Assembly: GCA_019739225.1 (NCBI GenBank) | Contig: JAHHDT010000001.1 | Span: 868,001 to 932,000, forward strand | Origin: Aquamicrobium sp. | GTDB lineage: Bacteria > Pseudomonadota > Alphaproteobacteria > Rhizobiales > Rhizobiaceae | Reading direction: 5' to 3' | Length of the DNA: 64,000 nt | Shown here: one piece after another, positions 53,367-62,248 of the stretch | Layout of the letters: each line of letters begins with the position of its first letter | Position numbering within the stretch: the first letter of the stretch is position 1 | Notes under the pieces: generated by a model | The model's input: only the letters and a program-made list of their open reading frames with translations | Told to the model about the DNA's origin: nothing | The model's database searches: none | Translations under genes and position numbers: made by a program

Positions 53367-54248
53367 GTGGCTATAGTTTTCACCCATCTCCGTTCCTTCC
53401 ATGCAGTGGCCGAGCATCGCGGCTTCACGGCTGCCGCACAGGCGCTCAACATCAGCCAGCCCACCGTCACGACGCAGGTGAAGGAGCTGGAAGAGCGCTA
53501 CGGTGTGGAGCTTCTCGTGCGCCGCGGCCGTCGCGTCGAGCTGACAGAAACCGGCGCGGCACTGTTCGACATCAGCCGCAGGATCATGAAGTTGACCGAG
53601 GAGGCCGACGAGCTTCTGCTGAGCAGCGGCCATCTGACGATCGGGCAGTTGCGTGTCGCCGCCGTCGGGCCTTTCCACGCAACTGACATGATCGCGCGCT
53701 TCCTCGCCGCCTATCCGGCGATCAAGGTCAGCATGCTGCTCGGAAATTCGGACCAGACGCTACAGCGCATCCTCGAACTGGAGGCAGACGTCGCGATCCT
53801 GGCCCATGTGGTCGACGATCCGCGCGTGCATTCGGTGCCGTTCAGCACCCACGAGGTCGTCGTGTTCGTCAACACAGACCATCCGTGGAACGCGCGCGAC
53901 GCGGTGTCGATCGCCGAGCTGGCCGACCAGCCGCTCATCCTGCGCGAGACCGGCTCGACCACCCGCCGTGCGCTCGAACGTGCCGCCGAGACGGCGGGCG
54001 TCGAGATCAGGCCATTCCTTGAAATCGGATCGCGCGAGGGAATCTGGAAGGCCGTCGAGCGCGGACTTGGTATCGGCGTGGTGGCCGATTTCGAGTTCGT
54101 CGCCCACCCCCGGCTCACAACCATCGCCATCTCCGATGCCGCGATACGCACCGAGTACCGCTTGGCCTGCCTGCAGGAGCGGCGCAATTCCCCGAAGATC
54201 GAGGCTTTCATGGAAACCGTGCTGGCCGATCGGCCGACGGGAAGATAG
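53367..54248 (+). CDS. LysR-family regulator of the phosphonate uptake operon
   Basis: A 293-residue LysR protein. The helix-turn-helix is THLRSFHAVAEHRGFTAAAQALNISQPTVTTQVKELEERYG. The effector domain begins LTIGQLRVAAVGPFHATDMIARF. GTG 53367 is preferred, with TTG 53361 or 53331 as alternatives. It faces the ADH-phnDCEE operon across 93 bp, so it most likely controls it. Confidence 0.9.
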   Translation: MAIVFTHLRSFHAVAEHRGFTAAAQALNISQPTVTTQVKELEERYGVELLVRRGRRVELTETGAALFDISRRIMKLTEEADELLLSSGHLTIGQLRVAAVGPFHATDMIARFLAAYPAIKVSMLLGNSDQTLQRILELEADVAILAHVVDDPRVHSVPFSTHEVVVFVNTDHPWNARDAVSIAELADQPLILRETGSTTRRALERAAETAGVEIRPFLEIGSREGIWKAVERGLGIGVVADFEFVAHPRLTTIAISDAAIRTEYRLACLQERRNSPKIEAFMETVLADRPTGR

Positions 54249-54276
54249 TTCCAGCCTATCGTTCCATTGACAGTAT

Positions 54277-54289
54277 CGATTTGACCAAT
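54277..54289 (+). promoter_or_regulatory. Weak third copy of the phn promoter motif
   Basis: CGATTTGACCAAT matches the motif upstream of phnW (CGATTTGGCAAAT) at 11 of 13 positions and lies 46 bp before the Na/Pi transporter start. It may link that gene to the same regulator. Confidence 0.3.
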
Positions 54290-54335
54290 GGTCGCTGCGG
54301 CGCGACTTCTAAGGCTCGCTGCCGGAGCCACCTTT

Positions 54336-56009
54336 ATGCACATCTCGCTGATCCTTCTCCACCTTGCCGGTGCCGTCATGCTGCTGCTGGTCGCGGTCCA
54401 CATGGTCAGGACCGGCATGGAGCGCGCGCACGGCGCACCGCTGCGCCGGCTGCTGGGTCGCGCGCGTCGGGGCCGCCTGCCCGCCGCGGCCGGCGGAACG
54501 GTCATGGCGGTTCTGCTCCAGAGTTCGACCGCGGTTGCCATCCTCGCTTGTGGCTTTGCAGCGAGCGGTGCCCTGCCCGTCTCGACCGGCATTGCGCTGC
54601 TGCTCGGCGCCGACCTCGGCTCGGCAATCGTCGTTCGGGTCCTGTCGTTCGATCTCGGCTGGCTCATTCCCGTCTGCTTCCTCGCCGGCGGTGTGCTGTT
54701 CCTGAAGACGCGCGCGCAGATGACGCGCGAAACGGGGCGCATGGTTCTCGGCATCGGCTTCGTTCTCATGTCGCTCCAGCTCATCGCCACTGCGACAGGA
54801 CCGCTCCGTGATGGCGGCATGCTGCCGACCATCGCCCGCTATCTGGCCGAGGACTATCTGACGGCGTTCCTGATTGGCGCGGTCTTCACTTGGCTGATCC
54901 ATTCGAGTGTCGCGTCGGTTCTCATGCTTGCTACCTTCGCAAGCCAGGGCCTGATGCCGCTCGAAGCGGCCGTGCCGATGGTGCTTGGCGCAAACCTTGG
55001 CGGCGGCCTGATCGCCTACTGGCTGTCACGTGGTATGCCGGTCGAGGCGTCGCGCCTGCCGGTCGCCAATCTTCTGTTCCGCGCAGTCGGCTCCGTCCTG
55101 GCGCTCGCCCTGTTCGAAACGGCAATCCTTCCCCTGGAATGGCTCGGCGCCGATGCCGGTGCGGGCCTCGTCAATCTGCATCTCCTCTTCAACGCCGCCC
55201 TGGTCGCCCTCAGCCTGCCATTCGTGGGTCTGATGGAGCGCCTGCTTACGCAGTTGATGCCCACTGCAACCGTAAAGCCCGCCGACGAAGATCCCCTGCG
55301 CCGCCGTATCAGCGCGCTCGATCGCGCAGTCATCGGCACGCCGCGGCTGGCGCTGGCCAGCGCCACACGGGAGCTGCTGCGCATGGGCGAACTGGTTGAA
55401 GTGATGGTCCGGCCGGTCATGGACCTGTTCAATGGCGGCGACAGGGTCGAAATCGTCCGCGTCCAGAGCGTCGATGAAGACGTCAATCAGGCGCACAGCG
55501 AGATCAAGCTCTATCTCGCCGAGGTCAATCGCGGCGAAATGACCAGCGAGGAGGCGCGGCGCAGCATCGAGCTCACGGATTTCGCCATCAACCTCGAACA
55601 CGCCGGCGACATCGTCGCCAAGAACCTGCTGCCGCTCGCCGAGGAGCGCGCGCAGAAGCGTTGGCGCTTCTCCGACGAGGGCTGGGGCGAGTTGCAGGAT
55701 CTGCACCAGCAACTGCTGGAGAATATGCATCTGGCCCTCAACGTCCTCGTCTCGCAGGACCTGCCTTCCGCGCGCCAGCTCGTGGTCGAGAAAGAGCGGA
55801 TGCGCGACCTCGCCCGCGCCAGCCACGACCGGCATCTCAAGCGGTTGCAGACCGGGACGCCCGAAAGCATCGAGACGAGCGGCATGCACCTGGAGATCGC
55901 GCGCGGGCTCAAGGAGATCAACTCGCTGCTGGCGACCGTCGCCTATCCGATCCTCAAGCGCAGCGGCGACCTGCTGGAAAGCAGGCTGGCACAGCCGTCC
56001 CACACCTAG
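54336..56009 (+). CDS. Na/Pi-cotransporter-family protein with C-terminal PhoU-like domain
   Basis: A 557-residue transporter. Two inverted repeats each carry a hairpin motif: LLQSSTAVAILACG in the first and LIHSSVASVLMLAT in the second, where the usual QSS is HSS. Residues about 330-550 are soluble, helical and PhoU-like (EIKLYLAEVNRGEMTSEEARRSIELTDFAINLEHAGDIVAKNL). Related proteins export phosphate in bacteria. It lies between the two phosphonate regulators, so it may release phosphate freed from phosphonates. ATG 54336 follows GGAG. ATG 54288 is an alternative. Confidence 0.88.
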   Translation: MHISLILLHLAGAVMLLLVAVHMVRTGMERAHGAPLRRLLGRARRGRLPAAAGGTVMAVLLQSSTAVAILACGFAASGALPVSTGIALLLGADLGSAIVVRVLSFDLGWLIPVCFLAGGVLFLKTRAQMTRETGRMVLGIGFVLMSLQLIATATGPLRDGGMLPTIARYLAEDYLTAFLIGAVFTWLIHSSVASVLMLATFASQGLMPLEAAVPMVLGANLGGGLIAYWLSRGMPVEASRLPVANLLFRAVGSVLALALFETAILPLEWLGADAGAGLVNLHLLFNAALVALSLPFVGLMERLLTQLMPTATVKPADEDPLRRRISALDRAVIGTPRLALASATRELLRMGELVEVMVRPVMDLFNGGDRVEIVRVQSVDEDVNQAHSEIKLYLAEVNRGEMTSEEARRSIELTDFAINLEHAGDIVAKNLLPLAEERAQKRWRFSDEGWGELQDLHQQLLENMHLALNVLVSQDLPSARQLVVEKERMRDLARASHDRHLKRLQTGTPESIETSGMHLEIARGLKEINSLLATVAYPILKRSGDLLESRLAQPSHT

Positions 56010-56026
56010 GACAGCCCCGTCGCGGG

Positions 56027-56905
56027 TCAGCCACTGGTTTCGTCTGCAAACTGCTCGGCGATCTTCCAGAACGCACGCACGAGCTTGCCGCCCGAGCGCT
56101 CGCGCAGGCAGATGAGCGCCTCGTCCATCGTTACCTCCGGCGCGTCGATCCTGAGCGGCGACAAGCCGCTGTGCCATCCGAACTCGGCAGCCGACACGAA
56201 ACCGACGCCGGCGCCCGACGCGACGATCTCGCGCACCGCCTCGCGCCCCTCGGCCTCGATCACCGCCTTCAGCGGAACGCCCTGCTCCTGCGCCATCGCT
56301 TCCAGCTTGTGGCGCGTTTTCGACCCGCGCTCGCGCATGATGAGCGGATGGCCGGCAAGCTCCTGGAGCGTCACGGACTGCCGGCCTGCCAGTGCATGCT
56401 TGCCTGACACGAAGGCGATGATCGGCGTGGAGTTGAGATGCAGGATCTCGAACTCCCTGCCTTGCGGAATTTCGCCCAGAACGCCAAGGTCGGCCTCGTA
56501 TGCGAACAGGCTCGAAATCACCGTCTCCGTATTGCCGGACCGCACGCTGATCTGGATGCCGGGATAGGCCTCCCGGAACCGCCCCAGCACATGCAGCAGA
56601 TGGTGGGCCGCATCCGCGACGATGCGCAGCGTGCCAGACCTCAACGCCTTCGATTCCGACAGCAGATCGTGCGCCTGCTGCTCGGTGTCGAACATGCGGT
56701 GGGTGATGTCGAGAAGCTGCTGCCCCTGCCGTGTCAGCGAAACCTGCTTCTTGTGCCGGTTGAAGAGAAGAACGTCGTATTCTTCCTCCAGCTTGCGGAC
56801 CTGGTCGGAGATCGCCGGCTGGGTGAGGAAAAGAGCCTCGGCCGCGCGCGAAAACCCGCCGCAGATGGCCACGTAGTGAAAGGCCCTAAGCTGAACGTAA
56901 CGCAT
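56027..56905 (-). CDS. LysR-family regulator of aminoethylphosphonate catabolism
   Basis: A 292-residue LysR regulator. The N-terminus MRYVQLRAFHYVAICGGFSRAAEALFLTQPAISDQVRKLEEEYD is the helix-turn-helix. The effector domain starts near SGTLRIVADAAHHLL. ATG 56905 is preceded by AAGGAAAG. It is divergent from phnW, with the 13-bp motif between them, and is the likely activator of the phnWAY genes. Confidence 0.92.
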   Translation of the reverse strand: MRYVQLRAFHYVAICGGFSRAAEALFLTQPAISDQVRKLEEEYDVLLFNRHKKQVSLTRQGQQLLDITHRMFDTEQQAHDLLSESKALRSGTLRIVADAAHHLLHVLGRFREAYPGIQISVRSGNTETVISSLFAYEADLGVLGEIPQGREFEILHLNSTPIIAFVSGKHALAGRQSVTLQELAGHPLIMRERGSKTRHKLEAMAQEQGVPLKAVIEAEGREAVREIVASGAGVGFVSAAEFGWHSGLSPLRIDAPEVTMDEALICLRERSGGKLVRAFWKIAEQFADETSG

Positions 56906-56978
56906 GCTCTTTCCTTTTTGCCGGATATCCGACACGTCGACCATCCATCGCCTGGGCTTATTGATGGATACAAAATAA

Positions 56979-56991
56979 CGATTTGGCAAAT
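56979..56991 (+). promoter_or_regulatory. Candidate LysR operator upstream of phnW
   Basis: CGATTTGGCAAAT lies 61 bp before the phnW start in the divergent lysR-phnW region. The same motif with one change occurs upstream of phnA (58285-58297). Confidence 0.55.
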
Positions 56992-57039
56992 AGAAAAGCC
57001 GAGCGCATGGTGCGGCCACCCTTATCGGAGATGCACACC

Positions 57040-58236
57040 ATGGCGCCGGAATTCTCGAAAAACGCCCCCTTCGAAGCGCCCGCGCTGGGCGAGCCCTACC
57101 TGCTGACGCCCGGCCCGCTCACGACCGCCTATTCGGTCAAGCAGGCGATGCTGAGGGACTGGGGTTCGTGGGATGCCGACTTCCGCGCGATGACCGCCGA
57201 TCTGCGGCGCCGCCTCCTCGCTTTGATCGGCGACGACAAGGGCGACTATGACTGCGTTCCCATGCAGGGATCGGGCTCGTTCTGCGTCGAGGCGATGCTG
57301 GGTTCGTTCGTCCCGAAGGATGGCAAGGTGCTGGTGCTGGCAAACGGCGCCTATGGGCTGCGTGCTGCCCAGACGATGAACTATCTCGGCCGCGCCCACA
57401 CGCTGATCGACAAGGGCGACTACCTGCCGCCGCGAGGAGACGAGGTCGCCGCAGCACTCGACGCCGATCCGGCGATCACCCACGTCATCGCGATCCATTG
57501 CGAGACCAGCTCCGGCATCCTCAACCCGCTCGCCGAGATTTCCGATGCCGTGCACTCGCGCGGCCGCAAGCTGCTTGTCGATTCGATGAGCGCCTTCGGC
57601 GCCGTGCCGCTCGAGGTCGGCCGCATCCCTTACGAAGCCATGGTGTCGTCGGCCAACAAATGCATCGAGGGCGTGCCCGGATTCGGCTTCGTCATCGCCA
57701 GGAAGACGGCGCTGGAAGCGGCCAAAGGCAACAGCCATTCCCTGTCGCTGGACGTCCACGCCCAATGGGCGACGATGGAAAAGACGGGCCAATGGCGGTT
57801 CACGCCGCCCACCCACGTTGTCGCCGCCTTTATCGAAGCGCTGAAGATGCATGAGGCCGAGGGCGGCGTCGCGGCGCGCGGCGCGCGCTACACGCAGAAC
57901 CGTGACGTCATGGTCGCCGGCATGAAGGAACTCGGCTTCGAGACGTTGCTGTCGGACCAGTGGCTGTCGCCGATCATCGTCACCTTCTTCTGCCCCGCCG
58001 ATCCAAACTTCGTGTTCTCGAAATTCTACGACCTGATGAAGGACAAGGGCTTCATCATCTATCCCGGCAAGCTGACGGTGGTGGATTCCTTCCGCGTCGG
58101 CTGCATCGGCCGGATGGACGCACACGTCATGCGCCGCGTCGTCGAGGCTGCAGGCCAGTCGCTCGCGGAGATGGGCGTAACGAGCGCAGCCCCACCGAGC
58201 GCGGCCCTCGACGAGCGTTCGAAGCTCGCGGCCTGA
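57040..58236 (+). CDS. phnW: 2-Aminoethylphosphonate:pyruvate aminotransferase
   Basis: A 398-residue PLP enzyme converting 2-aminoethylphosphonate plus pyruvate to phosphonoacetaldehyde and alanine. It has the family opening YLLTPGPLTTAYSVKQAMLRDWGSWD, the loop PMQGSGSFCVEAMLGSF, the Asp in LLVDSMSAFGAVPL and the PLP lysine in SSANKCIEGVPGFGF. ATG 57040 has GGAG at good spacing. ATG 57031 is too close to it. It is first in the phnW-phnA-phnY gene group. Confidence 0.95.
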   Translation: MAPEFSKNAPFEAPALGEPYLLTPGPLTTAYSVKQAMLRDWGSWDADFRAMTADLRRRLLALIGDDKGDYDCVPMQGSGSFCVEAMLGSFVPKDGKVLVLANGAYGLRAAQTMNYLGRAHTLIDKGDYLPPRGDEVAAALDADPAITHVIAIHCETSSGILNPLAEISDAVHSRGRKLLVDSMSAFGAVPLEVGRIPYEAMVSSANKCIEGVPGFGFVIARKTALEAAKGNSHSLSLDVHAQWATMEKTGQWRFTPPTHVVAAFIEALKMHEAEGGVAARGARYTQNRDVMVAGMKELGFETLLSDQWLSPIIVTFFCPADPNFVFSKFYDLMKDKGFIIYPGKLTVVDSFRVGCIGRMDAHVMRRVVEAAGQSLAEMGVTSAAPPSAALDERSKLAA

Positions 58237-58284
58237 TGCCCGAGGGAATTCATAGATCAGATCAATCGATCCAATTCAGAATTG

Positions 58285-58297
58285 CGATTGGGCAAAT
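58285..58297 (+). promoter_or_regulatory. Candidate LysR operator upstream of phnA
   Basis: CGATTGGGCAAAT differs from the phnW copy by one base and lies 52 bp before the phnA start, in a 112-bp AT-richer gap after phnW. It implies a second regulated promoter inside the cluster. Confidence 0.55.
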
Positions 58298-58348
58298 GGA
58301 TTGGAATGCGCGACACAGGCAGCGACCTGCCAGTTTTGAGGAAATGCC

Positions 58349-59608
58349 ATGAACCAGATGTCCCCTGTCACCGTGTCGGCCAACGGTCGATCCTATGCCT
58401 GGCCGCGCGTGCCGGCGATCGCGATCTGCCTTGACGGCTGCGAACCGGCCTATCTGGACGAGGCCATTCGCGCCGGCCTGATGCCGACGCTCAAGCGCAT
58501 CAAGGAGAAGGGCACGGTTCGCACCGCGCACTCCGTCATTCCGAGCTTCACCAACCCCAACAATCTGTCGATTGCGACCGGCCGCCCGCCGTCGGTGCAC
58601 GGCATCTGCGGCAACTACCTCTACAACCCCGAGACCGGGGAAGAGGTGATGATGAACGATCCGAAGTTCCTGCGCGCGCCGACCGTCTTCAAGGCGTTCT
58701 ACGACGCCGGCGCCAGGGTCGCGGTCGTCACCGCCAAGGACAAGCTGCGCGCCCTGCTCGGCCACGGCCTTGCCTATGACGAAGGTCGCGCGATCTGCTT
58801 CTCCTCGGAGAAGTCGGACACCACCACCAAGGCGGCCAACGGCATCGACAACGCCTCCACCTGGCTCGGCCGGCCGGTTCCAGAGGTCTATTCGGCCGAA
58901 CTGTCGGAGTTCGTCTTCGCCGCAGGCGTCAAGCTGCTCAAGGAGTTCAAGCCGGACGTGATGTACCTGACCACGACCGACTACGTGCAGCACAAATATG
59001 CACCGGGCGTGAAGCAGGCGAACGACTTCTACGAGATGTTCGACAAATATCTCGGCGAGCTCGACGCCCTGGGTGCTGCCATTGTCGTGACCGCCGACCA
59101 CGGCATGAAGCCCAAGCACCATGCCGACGGCTCGCCCTCCGTGATCTATGTCCAGGACCTGCTCGACCAATGGATCGGCAAGGATGCCGCTCGCGTCATC
59201 CTGCCGATCACCGATCCTTATGTGGTGCACCACGGCGCGCTCGGCTCGTTCGCCACGGCCTATCTGCCGAAGGGTGCCGACCGCACCGACATCATGAAGC
59301 GCCTGGCCGCCATCGACGGCATCACCGTCGTGCTTGGCCGCGAGGAGGCTTGCGAACGCTTCGAACTGCCGGAAGATCGCATCGGCGACATCGTCATGGT
59401 CTCTAGCGAGAACATCACCGTGGGAACGTCCGAGCATCGGCACGACCTTGCAGCCCTCGACGAGCCTCTGCGCTCGCATGGCGGCCTGACCGAGCAGGCG
59501 GTGCCCTTCATCGTCAACCGCGCCCTGCCAGACATGCCGGATGCCCCGGCACTTCGCAATTTCGACGCCTTCTATTACGCGGCCATGGCCGCAGCGCAGC
59601 AAAAGTGA
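58349..59608 (+). CDS. phnA: Phosphonoacetate hydrolase
   Basis: A 419-residue two-metal hydrolase of the alkaline phosphatase fold, splitting phosphonoacetate into acetate and phosphate. The expected zinc ligands and nucleophile fall exactly at the positions known for the Sinorhizobium enzyme: Asp29, Thr68, Asp211, His215, Asp250, His251 and His377. No frame damage. It is followed 11 bp later by phnY. Confidence 0.96.
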   Translation: MNQMSPVTVSANGRSYAWPRVPAIAICLDGCEPAYLDEAIRAGLMPTLKRIKEKGTVRTAHSVIPSFTNPNNLSIATGRPPSVHGICGNYLYNPETGEEVMMNDPKFLRAPTVFKAFYDAGARVAVVTAKDKLRALLGHGLAYDEGRAICFSSEKSDTTTKAANGIDNASTWLGRPVPEVYSAELSEFVFAAGVKLLKEFKPDVMYLTTTDYVQHKYAPGVKQANDFYEMFDKYLGELDALGAAIVVTADHGMKPKHHADGSPSVIYVQDLLDQWIGKDAARVILPITDPYVVHHGALGSFATAYLPKGADRTDIMKRLAAIDGITVVLGREEACERFELPEDRIGDIVMVSSENITVGTSEHRHDLAALDEPLRSHGGLTEQAVPFIVNRALPDMPDAPALRNFDAFYYAAMAAAQQK

Positions 59609-59619
59609 GGGAGTCAGCC

Positions 59620-61074
59620 ATGACCAAGGCGGAACCCGCCATCAAGGTTCGTCACGAGCCGATGCGCATCGCCGGCGAGAAGGTCGACGCCGACGGCGTC
59701 GTCGAGGTTCGCTACCCGTGGGACAACACCGTGGTCGGCACCGTGCCGGCAGGCGGTGCCGAACATGCGCGCCGCGCCTTCAAGATCGCGGCCGCCTACG
59801 AGCCGAAGCTGACCCGCTACGAGCGCCAGCGCATCCTGTTGCGCACCGCCGAGCTTCTCAACGCGCGCAAGGACGAGATTTCGGATCTCGTCACACTGGA
59901 ACTCGGCATCTCCAAGCAGGATTCGCTCTACGAGGTCGGGCGCGCGTTCGACGTCTTCACGCTCGCCGGTCAACTGGCGATCCACGATGACGGCCAGGTC
60001 TTTTCCTGCGACCTCACCCCGCATGGCAAGGCACGCAAGATCTTCACCATCCGCGAGCCGCTGACCGCAATCTCGGCCATCACCCCGTTCAACCATCCGC
60101 TCAACATGGTTTCGCACAAGATCGCACCGGCGATCGCCACCAACAACTGCGTCGTCGTCAAGCCAACCGAGCTGACGCCGATGACCGCGCTTGTGCTGGC
60201 CGACATTCTCTACGAGGCCGGCCTGCCGCCCGAAATGCTCTCCGTCGTCACCGGTTGGCCGGCCGACATCGGCGACGAGATGATCACCAATCCCAATATC
60301 GACCTCATCACCTTCACCGGCGGCGTGCCCGTCGGCAAGCTGATCGCATCGAAGGCCGGATACAAGCGCCAGGTGCTGGAGCTCGGCGGCAACGATCCGC
60401 TGATCGTGCTCAACGACCTGTCTGACGACGATCTGGCCAAGGCCGCCGATCTCGCGGTGGCGGGCGCCACCAAGAATTCCGGCCAGCGCTGCACCGCCGT
60501 CAAGCGTATCCTCGTCCAGGAAAAGGTGGCCGACCGCTTCGTCCCCATGGTGCTGGAGCGCGCGAAGAAGATCGTCTTCGGCGATCCGATGGACCCGGCA
60601 ACGCAGCTCGGCACCGTCGTGCACGAGAAGGCGGCGGCGATGTTCGAAAGCCGCGTCCACATGGCGGCGGAAGCCGGCGCCGAGGTGCTTTACAACCCCG
60701 GTCGGCGTGGCGCCCTGCTGCCGCCGATCGTCGTCGACCATGTGCCGCACGAATCCGAACTGGTGATGGAGGAGACCTTCGGCCCGATCGTCCCGATCAT
60801 CCGCGCGCCCGATGACGACGACGCCCTGATCGCGCTCTCCAATTCCACCGCCTTCGGCCTTTCCTCGGGCGTCTGCACCAACGACTACCGCCGCATGCAG
60901 AAATACATCGCGGGCCTCAAGGTCGGAACGGTCAACATCTGGGAAGTGCCCGGCTACCGCATCGAGATGAGCCCGTTCGGCGGCATCAAGGATTCCGGCA
61001 ACGGCTACAAGGAAGGCGTGATCGAGGCGATGAAGTCGTTTACCAACGTCAAGACCTTCTCGCTGCCCTGGTAG
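59620..61074 (+). CDS. phnY: Phosphonoacetaldehyde dehydrogenase
   Basis: A 484-residue NAD-dependent aldehyde dehydrogenase oxidising phosphonoacetaldehyde to phosphonoacetate. Catalytic residues are at the positions known for Sinorhizobium PhnY: Asn158 (TPFNHPLN), Glu254 (LELGGNDP) and Cys291 ([10 protein letters not shown]). ATG 59620 follows GAGGGAG. The upstream GTG at 59605 overlaps the phnA end and is less likely. The next gene starts 7 bp later. Confidence 0.96.
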   Translation: MTKAEPAIKVRHEPMRIAGEKVDADGVVEVRYPWDNTVVGTVPAGGAEHARRAFKIAAAYEPKLTRYERQRILLRTAELLNARKDEISDLVTLELGISKQDSLYEVGRAFDVFTLAGQLAIHDDGQVFSCDLTPHGKARKIFTIREPLTAISAITPFNHPLNMVSHKIAPAIATNNCVVVKPTELTPMTALVLADILYEAGLPPEMLSVVTGWPADIGDEMITNPNIDLITFTGGVPVGKLIASKAGYKRQVLELGGNDPLIVLNDLSDDDLAKAADLAVAGATKNSGQRCTAVKRILVQEKVADRFVPMVLERAKKIVFGDPMDPATQLGTVVHEKAAAMFESRVHMAAEAGAEVLYNPGRRGALLPPIVVDHVPHESELVMEETFGPIVPIIRAPDDDDALIALSNSTAFGLSSGVCTNDYRRMQKYIAGLKVGTVNIWEVPGYRIEMSPFGGIKDSGNGYKEGVIEAMKSFTNVKTFSLPW

Positions 61075-61081
61075 AGCCTGC

Positions 61082-62194
61082 ATGACATATGATCTCGCCG
61101 TTGTCGGCGCGGGCATCGTCGGGCTGGCCCATGCGCTCGCAGCGGCCAGGCGCGGTCTCAGCGTCGTCGTCATCGACCGCGACGCACAGGCCAACGGTGC
61201 ATCGATCAGGAATTTCGGCCTCGTCGTGGTGTCCGGCGAGGAGCCCGGCCGCCAGCGAAAGCTTGCCGAACGTTCGCGAGATATCTGGCTTGAAGTCGCC
61301 CGGCCCGCCGGCATCGAGGTCCTGCACACCGGCCTGCTCGCCGTGGCGCAGCGCCCGGAAGCGCTGGCGCTGCTCGAGGCCTTCGCGGCCAGCGAGAGCG
61401 GCGCGGGTTGCACCCTGCTTTCCCCCGATGATCTCGGCCGCAGACAGGACGGCCTCAACCTCGAAAACCTGCGCGGCGGGCTCCTCAGCCCCGCGGAAAT
61501 CCGCATCGAATCGCGCGAGGCGATCCCAAGGATCGCGGCCTATCTCGAAGGCGAACTGAAGGTCGATTTCCGTTTCGCCACGACCGTTAGCGGCGTCTCT
61601 CCTCCGGTTGTCGAGACAAGCAGCGGGCCGATCCGCGCCGGCAAGGTCGTCGTCTGCCCGGGCGACGATCTCACCGGGCTCTTTCCCGAACTGATTGCCC
61701 GGCATGACGTCCAGCGCTGCAAGCTGCAGATGCTGCGCCTTGCCCCAAACGGCCTGCGCCTCGGCTCGGCCGTCGTCTCCGACTTGAGCCTGATCCGCTA
61801 CCCCGGCTACGCGCTGCTGCCCGAAGCTTCGGCCCTGCGCGCGCGGCTCGAAGACGACAGCGCCGAAGCCCTGCGCAACGGCGTGCACATGATCGCCGTG
61901 CAGAGCGCCGACGGGTCGCTCGTCGTCGGCGATTCCCATCATTATGGGAAGACGCCCGATCCGTTCGGCTCGGAAGCAGTCGACGCACTGATCCTTCGCG
62001 AGTTCGGCGCGGTCTTTGCAAACTCACCGAAAGTCTCGGCGCGCTGGACCGGCACCTACGCCTCCGCGCCGGAGCGCGCGCATTTCCGTGAGCAGGCGGG
62101 CGATGACATCCGTCTCGTGATGATCACCAGCGGCACCGGCGCCAGCACGGCTTTTGCCATTGGCGAGGAAACCATCAGCGAGCTATTCAACTGA
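61082..62194 (+). CDS. FAD-dependent amino-phosphonate oxidase, PbfD/TIGR03364 type
   Basis: A 370-residue DAO-family flavoprotein. It has the FAD motif LAVVGAGIVGLAHALAAARRG, followed by NGASIRNFGLVVVSGEE and a C-terminal MITSGTGASTAFAIGEE. The family is linked to phosphonate clusters. A characterised member, PbfD, oxidises N-methyl- and related aminoethylphosphonates to phosphonoacetaldehyde. Here it sits between phnY and the ammonia-lyase, which supports the same role of widening the substrate range. Start ATG 61082. Confidence 0.85.
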   Translation: MTYDLAVVGAGIVGLAHALAAARRGLSVVVIDRDAQANGASIRNFGLVVVSGEEPGRQRKLAERSRDIWLEVARPAGIEVLHTGLLAVAQRPEALALLEAFAASESGAGCTLLSPDDLGRRQDGLNLENLRGGLLSPAEIRIESREAIPRIAAYLEGELKVDFRFATTVSGVSPPVVETSSGPIRAGKVVVCPGDDLTGLFPELIARHDVQRCKLQMLRLAPNGLRLGSAVVSDLSLIRYPGYALLPEASALRARLEDDSAEALRNGVHMIAVQSADGSLVVGDSHHYGKTPDPFGSEAVDALILREFGAVFANSPKVSARWTGTYASAPERAHFREQAGDDIRLVMITSGTGASTAFAIGEETISELFN

Positions 62195-62248
62195 GGCGTC
62201 CGGCAGCGTGACCGGCGAGGTGCCAGACCGAGGCGGGGAGACGCGGCA

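Noticed and set aside
59614-61506. Open minus-strand frame of 630 codons opposite phnY
   Set aside because: Antisense shadow. The plus strand holds phnY with all catalytic residues.
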